NCBI RefSeq assembly: GCF_000344155.1
Contig: NZ_BAOQ01000006.1
Location: 1 to 64,000 of the forward strand
Direction of reading: 5' to 3'
Origin: Gordonia paraffinivorans NBRC 108238
GTDB taxonomy: Bacteria; Actinomycetota; Actinomycetes; Mycobacteriales; Mycobacteriaceae
DNA length: 64,000 bases
The stretch's first letter is position 1. Each line of letters starts with the position of its first letter. The notes beneath the pieces are model-generated. The model saw only the letters and a list, made by a program, of their open reading frames with translations, was not told where the DNA came from and did not search any database. A program made the translations under genes and the position numbers. Below are positions 41,076-49,201 of this stretch, one piece after another.

Positions 41076-41995
41076 GCCGCTCCCCCAGTGTCGTTCATCC
41101 GTGCCTTCTGCCGGTCGGTCCAGTCCGCCTCCCACAGCGGCTGCAGCATGTGCCAGTCGGCCGGGTGGGCGGCGATGTTCTCCGCGAACGCGTCGGCGAG
41201 TTTCTGCGTGGTCGCCTCGACGCCGCCGGCGGTGTCGATCTCCTCGCCGCAGCACATCGCCGAATACGGTGCCTCGTCGAACCAGTGGTGGACCGCGAAC
41301 AATGCTGCCCCGGTCTCGATCGCGAGGCGAGCCGAGCCGGCCGGCATGCGGGTGCGTTCGCCGAAGAACTCGACCGGCACACCGTGCCGGTTGATGTCGC
41401 GCTCGCCGAGCAGGCACACGATCCCGCCCGCGCGCAGGCGCTCGGCGAGAGCGGCGAACGGCGGCTGCTCGCCACCGCTGAGCGGGAAGATCTCGAAGCC
41501 GAGCGTCTCCCGGTAGGCGACGAACTGGTTGAACAGCGACTCCGGCCTGAGTCGTTCGGCGACGGTCGCGAACCGGCCGTAGTGGTGCACCAGCCACACC
41601 CCGGCCATGTCCCAGTTGCCGGTGTGCGGCAACGCCAGGATCACCCCCTTGCCCTTGGCGAGGCCGGCGTCCAGGCGTGCCCGGTCCTCATCCGGCACAT
41701 GGACCCTCGACGACGCGGTGGCCCGATCCTGCGCGGGCAGGCGGAACGCCTCGCACCAGTAGCGCGCATAGGACCGCATCGCGTCTGCGACCAGGTCGTC
41801 GGGGACCTCGGCGGGCTCGACGCCCAGCACGCGGGACAGGTTGCGCCGCAGCTGCTCCGGACCGCCGTCGCGACGGCCGGCGAACTCGCCGGCGCGGTCG
41901 AAGACCGTCCGCGCCACGCGTTCGGGCGCGTGGCGTACCGCCGCCCATCCGGCGCGGTACCCAAGATCTGCGGTGAGAGCGGACAGGTCGATCAT
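41072..41995 (-). CDS. patA: Phosphatidylinositol mannoside acyltransferase (PatA type)
   Basis: 307 aa. Lysophospholipid acyltransferase family with the HX4D motif His124-Asp129 (LPHTGNWDMAG) and GERDINRHGVPVEFFG (~210). Acylates the mannose of PIM. Equivalent by position to Rv2611c, between pgsA1 and pimA; ATGA overlaps on both sides. Confidence 0.9.
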   Translation of the reverse strand: MIDLSALTADLGYRAGWAAVRHAPERVARTVFDRAGEFAGRRDGGPEQLRRNLSRVLGVEPAEVPDDLVADAMRSYARYWCEAFRLPAQDRATASSRVHVPDEDRARLDAGLAKGKGVILALPHTGNWDMAGVWLVHHYGRFATVAERLRPESLFNQFVAYRETLGFEIFPLSGGEQPPFAALAERLRAGGIVCLLGERDINRHGVPVEFFGERTRMPAGSARLAIETGAALFAVHHWFDEAPYSAMCCGEEIDTAGGVEATTQKLADAFAENIAAHPADWHMLQPLWEADWTDRQKARMNDTGGAA

Positions 41996-42654
41996 CCGGC
42001 GTCGGGCGTGTCGGTGTCGGGTTCGGGCTCGGTCTTGAGCGGGATCAGGTCGCGGGCGCCGGGCGAGCGCGAGATCGACCACATCCGCTGGCCGACGGTG
42101 ATCACGCTGCCGACCGCCAGCAGCCACATGGCGACATGGACGGCCCACCAGACGCCCAGGCCGGTGAATCCGGTGCCGACCAGCACGATGATCAACCGGT
42201 CGGGTCGTTCGATGAGTCCGCCGTCGCCGTACAGCCCGCTGGCCTCCGCCCGCGCCTTCGCGTACGAGATGACCTGCGAGGTCACCAGGCAGATCAGGGT
42301 CGCGACCAGCAGGATGTGGTGCGGCTCGGTCACCGTGCACCACCACAGCAGGCCGGCGAAGATCGCGCCGTCGGCGATGCGGTCGCACGTGGCGTCCAGC
42401 ACGGCCCCGAACCGCGTGCCGCCGCCACGGGCCCGGGCCATGGCGCCGTCGAGCATGTCGAACATGACGAACAGCCAGATGACCAGGGTGCCCCAGAACA
42501 GGTACCCCATCGGGAACAGCGTCAGCGCGGCCGCGACGGTCGCCAGCGTCCCGATGACGGTCATGATGTCGGGGGTGAGCCCGGTCCGGATCAGGGCGCG
42601 TCCCATCGGCAGCGTGACCTTGGAGACCGACGCCCGTCCCAGAATGCTCAGCAT
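41992..42654 (-). CDS. pgsA1: Phosphatidylinositol phosphate synthase
   Basis: 220 aa, polytopic. CDP-alcohol phosphatidyltransferase motif with Asp66, Asp69-Gly70, Ala73-Arg74, Gly83, Asp87 and Asp91. In actinobacteria this enzyme makes phosphatidylinositol phosphate from CDP-diacylglycerol and inositol phosphate, the entry to PIM synthesis. Follows HIT with an 18-base gap. Confidence 0.92.
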   Translation of the reverse strand: MLSILGRASVSKVTLPMGRALIRTGLTPDIMTVIGTLATVAAALTLFPMGYLFWGTLVIWLFVMFDMLDGAMARARGGGTRFGAVLDATCDRIADGAIFAGLLWWCTVTEPHHILLVATLICLVTSQVISYAKARAEASGLYGDGGLIERPDRLIIVLVGTGFTGLGVWWAVHVAMWLLAVGSVITVGQRMWSISRSPGARDLIPLKTEPEPDTDTPDAG

Positions 42655-42672
42655 GGGTGAGCTCCTTCCCCG

Positions 42673-43221
42673 TCAGTCATCGAGGCGCTGCCACGCCTCG
42701 GCGAGCAACGCGCGCGTGTCGCGCAACAGCTGCGGCATCACCTTGGTCTCGCCGACGATGGTGATGAAGTTCGCGTCACCCATCCAGCGCGGGACGATGT
42801 GCTGGTGCAGATGCTCCGAGAGCGAACCTCCCGCGGCATAGCCGAGGTTGAGACCCACGTTGAAGGCGTTCGGGTTCGACACCGCCTTGATGGTGCGGAT
42901 CATCTTCTGCGTGAACGCCATCAGCTCGGAGGCCTCCTCAGGGGTGAGATCCTCGAGGTCGGCGACCTGGCGATAGGGCACGATCATCGTGTGGCCCGGG
43001 TTGTACGGGTACAGGTTGAGCACCGCGTACACGTGCTCCCCGCGCGCCACGATCAGACCGTCCTCGTCGGACATCCGGGGGATGTCGAGGAACGGGTGAC
43101 CGCTCTTGTCGGCCGGCTTGGTGTCGGCGATGTAGGTCATGCGGTGTGGGCTCCACAGCCGCTCGAGCCGATCGCCCACACCCACGCCCTGGTCGCGGAT
43201 CTCGCCCGACGACTCAGCCAT
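42673..43221 (-). CDS. HIT-family nucleotide hydrolase/transferase
   Basis: 182 aa. Histidine triad His137-x-His139-x-His141 ([10 protein letters not shown]) and [11 protein letters not shown]. Related to Ap4A phosphorylase-like HIT proteins; substrate not assignable. The ATG at 43221 overlaps the end of thrS by eight bases. Same thrS-HIT-pgsA1 order as Rv2614c-Rv2612c. Confidence 0.9.
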   Translation of the reverse strand: MAESSGEIRDQGVGVGDRLERLWSPHRMTYIADTKPADKSGHPFLDIPRMSDEDGLIVARGEHVYAVLNLYPYNPGHTMIVPYRQVADLEDLTPEEASELMAFTQKMIRTIKAVSNPNAFNVGLNLGYAAGGSLSEHLHQHIVPRWMGDANFITIVGETKVMPQLLRDTRALLAEAWQRLDD

Positions 43222-45286
43222 CGACGACCCCCGCGGACAGCCTCGACTCGATGAGCTCGGCGGTCGGCGACTCGTTGCGGCGGCTGCCGACCCACTCGGT
43301 GATCGCCGCGATCGCCTGACCGACCGGCACCCCGTTGACCTGGGTGCCGTCGCGGAAACGGAAGCTCACCGCGTGCGCCTCGACGTCGCGCTCACCGGCG
43401 AGGAGCATGAACGGCACCTTCCCGGTGGTGTGGTTGCGGATCTTCTTCTGCATGCGGTCGTCGGAGTGGTCGACCTCGGCGCGGATGCCCGCGGCCCGCA
43501 ACGCGTCGACGACGCCCTGCAGATGATCGGCGAAGGCCTCGGCGACCGGGATGCCCACCACCTGGACCGGCGACAGCCAGGCCGGGAAGGCACCGGCGTA
43601 GTGCTCGGTGAGGACGCCGAAGAACCGCTCTATCGACCCGAACAGCGCGCGGTGGATCATCACCGGACGCTGCTTGGTGCCGTCCGGCGCGGTGTACTCG
43701 AGCTCGAAGCGTTCCGGCAGGTTGAAGTCGAGCTGAATCGTCGACATCTGCCAGGTGCGGCCGAGCGCGTCCTTGGCCTGCACCGAGATCTTGGGGCCGT
43801 AGAACGCGGCGCCGCCCGGATCGGGCACGAGGTCGAGACCGGAGGCCTGAGCGACCTCGGCGAGCGTGGCGGTCGCCTCTCCCCAGACCTCGTCGGAACC
43901 GACGAACTTCTTGGGGTCCTTCGTCGACAGCTCGAGGTAGAAGTCGTCGAGGCCGTAATCCTTGAGCAGACCGAGCACGAAGTTGAGGATCGAGGTCAGC
44001 TCGTCCCGCATCTGCTCCCGGGTGCAGTAGATGTGCGCGTCGTCCTGGGTCATGCCGCGCACGCGGGTGAGGCCGTGCACCACGCCGGACTTCTCGTACC
44101 GGTACACCGAGCCGAACTCGAACATGCGCAGCGGCAGCTCCCGGTACGACCGGCCGCGCGACCGGAAGATCAGGTTGTGCATCGGGCAGTTCATCGGCTT
44201 CAGGTAGTAGTCCTGGCCGGGCTTGCGCACCTCGCCGTTCTCGTCGTACTCGGCGTCGACGTGCATGGGCGGGAACATGCCGTCGCGATACCAGTCGAGG
44301 TGTCCCGACACCTCGTACAGGTGGCCCTTGGTGATGTGCGGGGTGTTCACGAACTCGTAGCCCGCCGCCACGTGCCGCGCCCGCGAGTAGTCCTCCATCT
44401 CCTTGCGGATGATCCCGCCCTTGGGATGGAACACCGGCAGGCCCGAACCGAGCTCGTCCGGGAAGCTGAACAGGTCGAGCTCGGACCCGAGCTTGCGATG
44501 GTCGCGCTTTTCCGCCTCCGCGAGCATCTCGAGATAGGTGTCGAGGGCCTCCGAGGACTCCCACGCGGTGCCGTAGACACGCTGCAGGTCGGCGTTGTCC
44601 TGATCACCGCGCCAGTAGGCGGCCGACGACCGGGTCAGCTTGAACGCCGCGATGTACTTGGTCGTCGGCACGTGCGGGCCGCGGCACAGGTCGCACCAGA
44701 TGCGCTCGCCGGTACGCGGGTTGAGGTTGTCGTAGACCGACAGCTCCGCGCCGCCGACCTCCATGACCTCCGCGTCGTCGGCGGCGCCCTTGTCGTCGAT
44801 CAGCTCGAGCTTGAACGGCTCGCCCGCCAGTTCGGCGCGCGCCTCGTCCTTGGACTCGTAGACACGGCGTGAGAAGCGCTGCCCCGACTTGATGATCTGC
44901 TTCATCTTCTTCTCGAGGGCCTTGAGGTCCTCGGGCGTGAAGGGTTCGGCGACCTGGAAGTCGTAGTAGAAGCCGTCTTTGATCGGCGGGCCGATGCCGA
45001 GCTTGGCCTCGGGGAACAGATCCTGCACCGCCTGCGCGAGGACGTGGGCGCACGAGTGCCGGATGACGCTGCGGCCGTCCTCGGTGTTCGCCGCGACCGG
45101 CTCGACGTCGGTGTCCTCGGTGGGAGCCCACGACAGGTCACGCAGGTTGCCCTCGGGGTCGCGCACGACGACGATCGCCTCGGGACCCTTGTTGGGCAGG
45201 TCGTGCTCTCGCATTGCGGTGCCCGCGGTCGTCCCAGCCGGCACACGGATCGTGGCTGGGCTGGTCACCTGGACGTCGTCGGGCAC
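43214..45286 (-). CDS. thrS: Threonine-tRNA ligase
   Basis: 690 aa from GTG 45286. TGS domain, editing domain with His77 and His81 ([10 protein letters not shown]), class II core with MNCPMH zinc cysteine region and [14 protein letters not shown], and anticodon-binding C-terminus. The GTG at 45286 is preferred over an in-frame GTG at 45316 because AAGGAG lies seven bases upstream of it and the length then matches mycobacterial ThrRS. No T-box leader is seen. Leads the thrS-HIT-pgsA1-patA-pimA-LemA operon. Confidence 0.94.
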   Translation of the reverse strand: MPDDVQVTSPATIRVPAGTTAGTAMREHDLPNKGPEAIVVVRDPEGNLRDLSWAPTEDTDVEPVAANTEDGRSVIRHSCAHVLAQAVQDLFPEAKLGIGPPIKDGFYYDFQVAEPFTPEDLKALEKKMKQIIKSGQRFSRRVYESKDEARAELAGEPFKLELIDDKGAADDAEVMEVGGAELSVYDNLNPRTGERIWCDLCRGPHVPTTKYIAAFKLTRSSAAYWRGDQDNADLQRVYGTAWESSEALDTYLEMLAEAEKRDHRKLGSELDLFSFPDELGSGLPVFHPKGGIIRKEMEDYSRARHVAAGYEFVNTPHITKGHLYEVSGHLDWYRDGMFPPMHVDAEYDENGEVRKPGQDYYLKPMNCPMHNLIFRSRGRSYRELPLRMFEFGSVYRYEKSGVVHGLTRVRGMTQDDAHIYCTREQMRDELTSILNFVLGLLKDYGLDDFYLELSTKDPKKFVGSDEVWGEATATLAEVAQASGLDLVPDPGGAAFYGPKISVQAKDALGRTWQMSTIQLDFNLPERFELEYTAPDGTKQRPVMIHRALFGSIERFFGVLTEHYAGAFPAWLSPVQVVGIPVAEAFADHLQGVVDALRAAGIRAEVDHSDDRMQKKIRNHTTGKVPFMLLAGERDVEAHAVSFRFRDGTQVNGVPVGQAIAAITEWVGSRRNESPTAELIESRLSAGVVDG

Positions 45287-45394
45287 GGGGGCGCTCCTTG
45301 AGTGGGGTTCGGACACGCGAGAGCGCGTCCGGATCGGACGGTTGCGTCTCCGATGGTATCCGCGCGGCCCGACGACCGACGGAACCCCTCCGGA

Positions 45395-45889
45395 TCAGGA
45401 GAAGATCGGACTCGCGAGCCACCCGAGATGGTCGAGGTCGACCCAGCCGGCAACCGTGTAGATCGCGTTCAGCAACCACAGCGTCACCAGGACCACCGCG
45501 CACGTCCCGATCCAGAAGATCGACTGCACCGACCAGTGCTGCCGGGAGATCCAGTCCATCCACCGGTCGTACTGTCGCCGCACGAAGGTGAGCAGCCCGT
45601 GCGCCCAGGCGAACTCGGAGGCGAGGATGCCGAGTCCGAGGAAGACGATCAGCCACCCGGGACCCGGATATGGGATGGCGACGATGCCGCAGGCGAGGAC
45701 GACCGTGCCGACGACGGCGACCGCGACGCGATAGACGGGATACCACCGGGGGCTCGACCGCACGACGTATCGGCGATGACGCGCGTGCACACGAACGCGA
45801 TGCCACCGGGAGCGCGACGACCTCGTATCGCCCGCTCGTGAGGTGTCCGTCGGAGATGTCGCCATGTCCCCCACCCCGGAATCGGTCAT
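45395..45889 (-). CDS. TIGR02611/PGPGW-type transmembrane protein
   Basis: 164 aa. Basic N-terminus, then two or three membrane helices (~53-97 and ~122-145) with the signature IPYPGPGWLIVFLGLGILAS and EFAWAHGLL. Function unknown. Same strand as thrS and 78 bases upstream of it beyond the GTG at 45316. Confidence 0.8.
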   Translation of the reverse strand: MTDSGVGDMATSPTDTSRAGDTRSSRSRWHRVRVHARHRRYVVRSSPRWYPVYRVAVAVVGTVVLACGIVAIPYPGPGWLIVFLGLGILASEFAWAHGLLTFVRRQYDRWMDWISRQHWSVQSIFWIGTCAVVLVTLWLLNAIYTVAGWVDLDHLGWLASPIFS

Positions 45890-45955
45890 CTGATCGGTTG
45901 ACGCTCAGGCTACGCGAGGGGAACGGGGTCGTCCGGGTGAGAAGCCGCCACATGC

Positions 45956-45986
45956 AAAAACCCCGCCGGCGTCACCGACGGGGTTT
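45956..45986 (-). terminator. Intrinsic terminator of tRNA-Val(CAC)
   Basis: Arms AAACCCCGCCGG and CCGACGGGGTTT (45958-45969, 45975-45986), followed on the minus strand by a T-run, 15 bases after the tRNA 3' end. Confidence 0.85.
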
Positions 45987-46000
45987 CGTGCTTGTGATGG

Positions 46001-46072
46001 TGGTCCCGGCTGGGATCGAACCAGCGACCTCCCCGGTGTGAACGGGACGCTCTTCCACTGAGCCACGGGACC
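46001..46072 (-). tRNA. tRNA-Val, anticodon CAC
   Basis: 72 nt cloverleaf. Acceptor GGTCCCG/CGGGACC, anticodon stem TCCCG/CGGGG with loop TTCACAC, T-stem GCTGG/CCAGC around TTCGATC. Discriminator A; CCA is not encoded. Confidence 0.97.
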
Positions 46073-46119
46073 GTGTTCGTCGCGCCGACTCGCGGTGGGC
46101 GCGTCGTGCACGAGCCAGA

Positions 46120-46148
46120 AGATTACACGCCTTGCCCCGAGTTCCCAA
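46120..46148 (-). promoter_or_regulatory. Promoter of tRNA-Val(CAC)
   Basis: On the minus strand TTGGGA (46148-46143), 17-base spacer, TAATCT (46125-46120), ending 47 bases before the tRNA. Confidence 0.55.
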
Positions 46149-46246
46149 ATCGCCCACGTGCGCCACGTCACAGCCGCCGGTTTCGGACCCTCGGAGGAAT
46201 CACAACCTGGGAATTTGTTTCGCGACACCCCGCTTGACCTGCCGAT

Positions 46247-46276
46247 TTGTAAAGTTCGGAAGGCATCGCGTAAGTT
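46247..46276 (+). promoter_or_regulatory. Promoter of the first tRNA-Gly-Cys-Val unit
   Basis: TTGTAA (46247-46252), 18-base spacer, TAAGTT (46271-46276). The same arrangement precedes the second tRNA-Gly copy at 46907-46936, and the ~50 bases that follow each are near-identical. Confidence 0.7.
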
Positions 46277-46324
46277 TCTCTTCGCACCGCGAGCAGCACG
46301 ATCCACAAGATCGCTCGTGGGCAT

Positions 46325-46397
46325 GCGGATGTAGCGCAGCTGGTAGCGCATCACCTTGCCAAGGTGAGGGTCGCGGGTTCGAATCCCGTCATCCGCT
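46325..46397 (+). tRNA. tRNA-Gly, anticodon GCC (copy 1)
   Basis: 73 nt. Acceptor GCGGATG/CATCCGC, anticodon stem TCACC/GGTGA with loop TTGCCAA, T-stem GCGGG/CCCGT. Identical to copy 2 at 46984. Confidence 0.97.
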
Positions 46398-46419
46398 CGG
46401 CGCGAGTCGACTCGCATCT

Positions 46420-46490
46420 GGTGGTGTGGCCGAGTGGTGAGGCAACGGCCTGCAAAGCCGTGTACACGGGTTCGATTCCCGTCGCCACCT
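46420..46490 (+). tRNA. tRNA-Cys, anticodon GCA
   Basis: 71 nt. Acceptor GGTGGTG/CGCCACC (one G-U pair), anticodon loop CTGCAAA, T-stem ACGGG/CCCGT around TTCGATT. It lies 22 bases after tRNA-Gly copy 1; no second copy exists in the window. Confidence 0.96.
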
Positions 46491-46515
46491 CCACACCATA
46501 ATTTCACAAGGTCTC

Positions 46516-46587
46516 GCGCGATTAGCTCAGTGGGAGAGCGCTTCCCTGACACGGAAGAGGTCACTGGTTCAATCCCAGTATCGCGCA
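46516..46587 (+). tRNA. tRNA-Val, anticodon GAC (copy 1)
   Basis: 72 nt with CCA encoded just after (46588-46590). Acceptor GCGCGAT/ATCGCGC, anticodon stem CTTCC/GGAAG with loop CTGACAC, T-stem ACTGG/CCAGT. Confidence 0.96.
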
Positions 46588-46604
46588 CCACTGTTCGATC
46601 AGTC

Positions 46605-46633
46605 AGCCCCGGGTCTTCGGCTCGGGGCTTTTC
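46605..46633 (+). terminator. Terminator after tRNA-Val copy 1
   Basis: AGCCCCG (46605-46611) pairs with CGGGGCT (46623-46629), followed by TTTT. Confidence 0.75.
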
Positions 46634-46677
46634 TGTGTCCTCGGGGCTTTACTGCGTCCTCGGGGCTTTACTGCGTC
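46621..46677 (+). repeat. Three tandem 19-bp units copied from the terminator 3' arm
   Basis: CTCGGGGCTTTTCTGTGTC (46621-46639), then CTCGGGGCTTTACTGCGTC twice (46640-46658, 46659-46677). Each unit repeats the 3' half of the preceding hairpin with part of its T-run, so several alternative hairpins with one 5' arm are possible. Confidence 0.85.
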
Positions 46678-46906
46678 TACGACCCCAGCCTTGTCTGTTC
46701 GCCCGACCTTGTCTGCGCCCCGCCCTTGTCTTCGCCCCGCCTTCACGGGCCCCTCACCCAGCACTCGCGCCGACAGGGCCGGCCCCGAGAACGGACACTC
46801 CCGATTCCGTACACCCCACACTCCCCCGAGCGCCACGAAAGCATCGTGCGCGAAAGCCGGCGGCGGGCAGCTCACCCAGTCCGCTACGACCGTCCCACCA
46901 GCGGAA

Positions 46907-46936
46907 TTGTGAAAACCGGGACCCGTCGCGTATGTT
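46907..46936 (+). promoter_or_regulatory. Promoter of the second tRNA unit
   Basis: TTGTGA (46907-46912), 18-base spacer, TATGTT (46931-46936); homologous to 46247-46276. Confidence 0.7.
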
Positions 46937-46983
46937 TCTCTTCGCACTGCGAGCAGACGGTCCACAAGATCGCTCGCAGACAT

Positions 46984-47056
46984 GCGGATGTAGCGCAGCT
47001 GGTAGCGCATCACCTTGCCAAGGTGAGGGTCGCGGGTTCGAATCCCGTCATCCGCT
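46984..47056 (+). tRNA. tRNA-Gly, anticodon GCC (copy 2)
   Basis: 73 nt, identical to copy 1, with a conserved upstream leader of ~50 bases. Confidence 0.97.
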
Positions 47057-47096
47057 CGGTGAGACCCGCGAGACGCGTTCACTTCCAAGGAGACCC

Positions 47097-47168
47097 GCGC
47101 GATTAGCTCAGTGGGAGAGCGCTTCCCTGACACGGAAGAGGTCACAAGTTCAATCCTTGTATCGCGCA
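47097..47168 (+). tRNA. tRNA-Val, anticodon GAC (copy 2)
   Basis: 72 nt plus encoded CCA (47169-47171). It differs from copy 1 only in the T-stem, ACAAG/CTTGT instead of ACTGG/CCAGT: two base pairs changed on both sides, so the stem is kept. It lies 40 bases after tRNA-Gly copy 2; the tRNA-Cys of the first unit is absent here. Confidence 0.96.
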
Positions 47169-47179
47169 CCACACCAATG

Positions 47180-47210
47180 AAAAAGCCCCGGCCGACGGCC
47201 GGGGCTTTTT
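47180..47210 (+). terminator. Terminator after tRNA-Val copy 2
   Basis: Perfect 14-bp stem AAAAAGCCCCGGCC / GGCCGGGGCTTTTT around GAC, ending in T5. Confidence 0.95.
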
Positions 47211-47423
47211 CGTGTCCGCGACCGATCGGTCCGCCTCTTTGGGCCAACGTCTCCAGGGCCGGCGCGCCTTGGGACCCGACACCCCCCGGACACCGCGCCA
47301 GCCACGCCGAAAAATCATCTCCACGACAACCAAGAGCGAGCAGGTGTCTGTTTTGCCGCCTTTGCTCCCAACGCGAAGAACGGCATCTCTGCCGCAAAAC
47401 CGCAGGTAGAGGCGATGCGCAGT

Positions 47424-47448
47424 GGAACAGTTGTTCAAGTCGATCGTT
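47424..47448 (+). promoter_or_regulatory. Candidate extracytoplasmic-function sigma promoter
   Basis: GGAAC (47424-47428), 16-base spacer, CGTT (47445-47448), the SigE/SigH-like pattern. It would give a ~115-base leader for the gene at 47573. Confidence 0.35.
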
Positions 47449-47511
47449 TGATACGCGGAAAGTACGTGTCAGTAACGACAACTCGATGCCATGTAGCGCG
47501 GATCACAAATT

Positions 47512-47523
47512 GGTCAATTGACC
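47512..47523 (+). promoter_or_regulatory. Palindrome GGTCAATTGACC in the leader of the secreted-protein gene
   Basis: Perfect 12-bp dyad, 49 bases upstream of the ATG, in an AT-richer patch. Possible operator. Confidence 0.4.
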
Positions 47524-47572
47524 GTTACCTAGCGTCGCCTGCGGGGTCGGGGAGAAACCAACGGAGTGATAC

Positions 47573-48226
47573 ATGGGGAACAAGAAAACAGTCATGGCCG
47601 GTCTCGCGGCTCTCGCCGCCGCCGGCATGGGGCTCTCGGTGGCGCCCGGCGTCGCTCAAGCCGCCGATGAGGGACAGCGCACCGGACCGGTCCAGTTCTG
47701 GGCCGAGGACCTGGGAGACTGCAAGGTCAAGTTCACGCTGTACAACGAGACCAACATCACCAGCTACACCGTCGACTACATCATCGACGACACCCAGAGT
47801 GAGCTGCGTACGACGTCGGCAGCTCCCTTCCCCTACGGCCGGATCGCAGGGAACACCATCGCCGACTCCCCGGCCTGGCCCGACGACATCCCGACGATGG
47901 GCCAGAACGAGCCTGGGAACATCTGGATGGTGAAGGACCGCACGCCCGGTAAGACGGCGACCTACGTCAAGGATCTGAAGAACCTCACCGACAACTACAA
48001 CCCGCCGCTGCCGAACCCGGACGCGGCGACCCACAAGATCAGCTACCGCATGGTCCTCGGCCCGGCCGGGAACCTCGGCGACGGCGGCCCCGAGTGGATC
48101 GGTGACCGCCAGTGGCACCACATGACCGTCACCGGCTGCGCAGAAGAAGACGGCGGCGACAACGGCGGCGGCGACAACGGCGGCGGCGACGTCGGCGGCG
48201 GCTCGCTCGGCGGCCTCTTCGGCTAG
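47573..48226 (+). CDS. Secreted protein of unknown function with Gly/Asp-rich tail
   Basis: 217 aa. Sec signal peptide (residues 1-~30, cleavage after AQA), then a ~150-residue domain with two Cys (DLGDCKVKF, VTGCAEED) that could form a disulfide, and a C-terminal tail of GGGDN-type repeats ending GGSLGGLFG. No known domain was recognised. CGGAG lies eight bases before the ATG. Single-gene unit bounded by a strong terminator. It may be an envelope or secreted factor; its place next to a tRNA cluster and lack of a counterpart in the conserved gene order make it accessory. Confidence 0.75.
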   Translation: MGNKKTVMAGLAALAAAGMGLSVAPGVAQAADEGQRTGPVQFWAEDLGDCKVKFTLYNETNITSYTVDYIIDDTQSELRTTSAAPFPYGRIAGNTIADSPAWPDDIPTMGQNEPGNIWMVKDRTPGKTATYVKDLKNLTDNYNPPLPNPDAATHKISYRMVLGPAGNLGDGGPEWIGDRQWHHMTVTGCAEEDGGDNGGGDNGGGDVGGGSLGGLFG

Positions 48227-48246
48227 CGACCACCGACCCCGACCGG

Positions 48247-48290
48247 TGCCCCGGTCGCGAGGAGTGACTTTCGCCCTCGCGACCGGGGCA
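48247..48290 (+). terminator. Terminator after the secreted-protein gene
   Basis: Perfect 16-bp stem: TGCCCCGGTCGCGAGG (48247-48262) and its complement (48275-48290), 12-base loop. Confidence 0.85.
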
Positions 48291-48313
48291 TTCGTGCGTC
48301 CTAGGCTGGGTCC

Positions 48314-49192
48314 ATGACGGCGATCTCGATCTCCGGCCTGGTCAAGACCTTCGGCCGGTTCCGGGCGCTCGACGAGCTGGACCTGGTCGTCGAGGAGGGC
48401 GAGGTTCACGGATTCCTCGGGCCGAACGGCTCGGGCAAGACCACCGCGATCCGTGTCCTGCTCGGGCTGTTGCGCGCCGATTCGGGCGTGGTCCGCGTCC
48501 TGGGGCATGATCCCTGGCGCGACAACATCACCCTGCACGGCCGGATCGCCTATGTCCCGGGCGAGGTGAAGCTCTGGCCCCGGGTCACCGGCGGCGAGGT
48601 CATCGATCTCATGTGCAGTCTTCGTGGCGAGTCGGATCGGCGCCGCCGGGACGAACTGATCGAGCGCTTCGAACTCGATCCCAGGAAGAAGTCACGGGCG
48701 TACTCGAAGGGCAACCGGCAGAAGGTCGCGCTGATCGCGGCGCTGGCCTCCGATGCCGAACTCCTCCTCCTCGACGAGCCGACATCGGGTCTGGATCCGT
48801 TGAAGGAGGCCGAGTTCCAGCGCTGCATCGACGAGGAACGCCGACGCGGCCGCACCGTCCTGCTGTCGAGCCACATCCTCGCGCAGGTCGAGGCACTGTG
48901 CGACCGGGTGACCCTCATCCGAGCGGGCCGGACCGTCGACAGCGGATCATTGTCGGAGCTACGCCATCTGGGTCGGCTGGAGATCGTCGCCGAAACGGAC
49001 GGCGACGCCTCATCTCTCGGCACGATCGACGGCGTGCACGATCTGGTCACCGACAGCAACCGCGTCCGGTGTTCGGTCGACTCGGCCGCGCTCGACGCGG
49101 TGGTCGGTGAACTCGCCCGCCTCGGCGTCCGCGACCTCACCAGCACGCCGCCGACGCTCGAGGACATCTTCCTCCGGCACTACGAGATCTGA
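48314..49192 (+). CDS. ABC exporter ATP-binding protein
   Basis: 292 aa. Walker [10 protein letters not shown] (36-44), signature YSKGNRQK (130-137), Walker [14 protein letters not shown] (150-162). The non-canonical signature (no LSGGQ) is characteristic of the tetronasin/daunorubicin-like exporter branch. TAGGCT (48302-48307) is six bases before the ATG, so the mRNA is probably leaderless. Pairs with the permease 9 bases downstream. Confidence 0.88.
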   Translation: MTAISISGLVKTFGRFRALDELDLVVEEGEVHGFLGPNGSGKTTAIRVLLGLLRADSGVVRVLGHDPWRDNITLHGRIAYVPGEVKLWPRVTGGEVIDLMCSLRGESDRRRRDELIERFELDPRKKSRAYSKGNRQKVALIAALASDAELLLLDEPTSGLDPLKEAEFQRCIDEERRRGRTVLLSSHILAQVEALCDRVTLIRAGRTVDSGSLSELRHLGRLEIVAETDGDASSLGTIDGVHDLVTDSNRVRCSVDSAALDAVVGELARLGVRDLTSTPPTLEDIFLRHYEI

Positions 49193-49201
49193 GGCGCGCG
49201 G

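Larger units (their letters stand above)
46591..46983 (+). other. 393-base spacer between the two tRNA units
   Basis: Holds a terminator (46605-46633), three tandem 19-bp units derived from its 3' arm (46621-46677), a C/T-rich stretch with loosely repeated CTTGTCTN-CGCCCC elements (~46685-46745), no convincing gene, and the second tRNA promoter (46907-46936). Confidence 0.8.
47212..47572 (+). other. 361-base intergenic region before the secreted-protein gene
   Basis: No gene recognised. It contains an ECF-type promoter candidate (47424-47448) and a 12-bp palindrome (47512-47523), and is less GC-rich than its surroundings from ~47310 on. Confidence 0.7.

Noticed and set aside
43214-45394. T-box riboswitch upstream of thrS
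   Set aside because: The short upstream region has no T-box sequence or specifier hairpin, and the Shine-Dalgarno lies directly before the GTG.
46621-46677. Tandem repeats as a possible CRISPR array
   Set aside because: Units abut with no spacers and derive from a terminator arm; no cas genes in the window.
46325-47168. tRNA genes as ends of an integrated element
   Set aside because: No integrase, no phage genes, and the repeated tRNA sequences are whole functional genes rather than att fragments.
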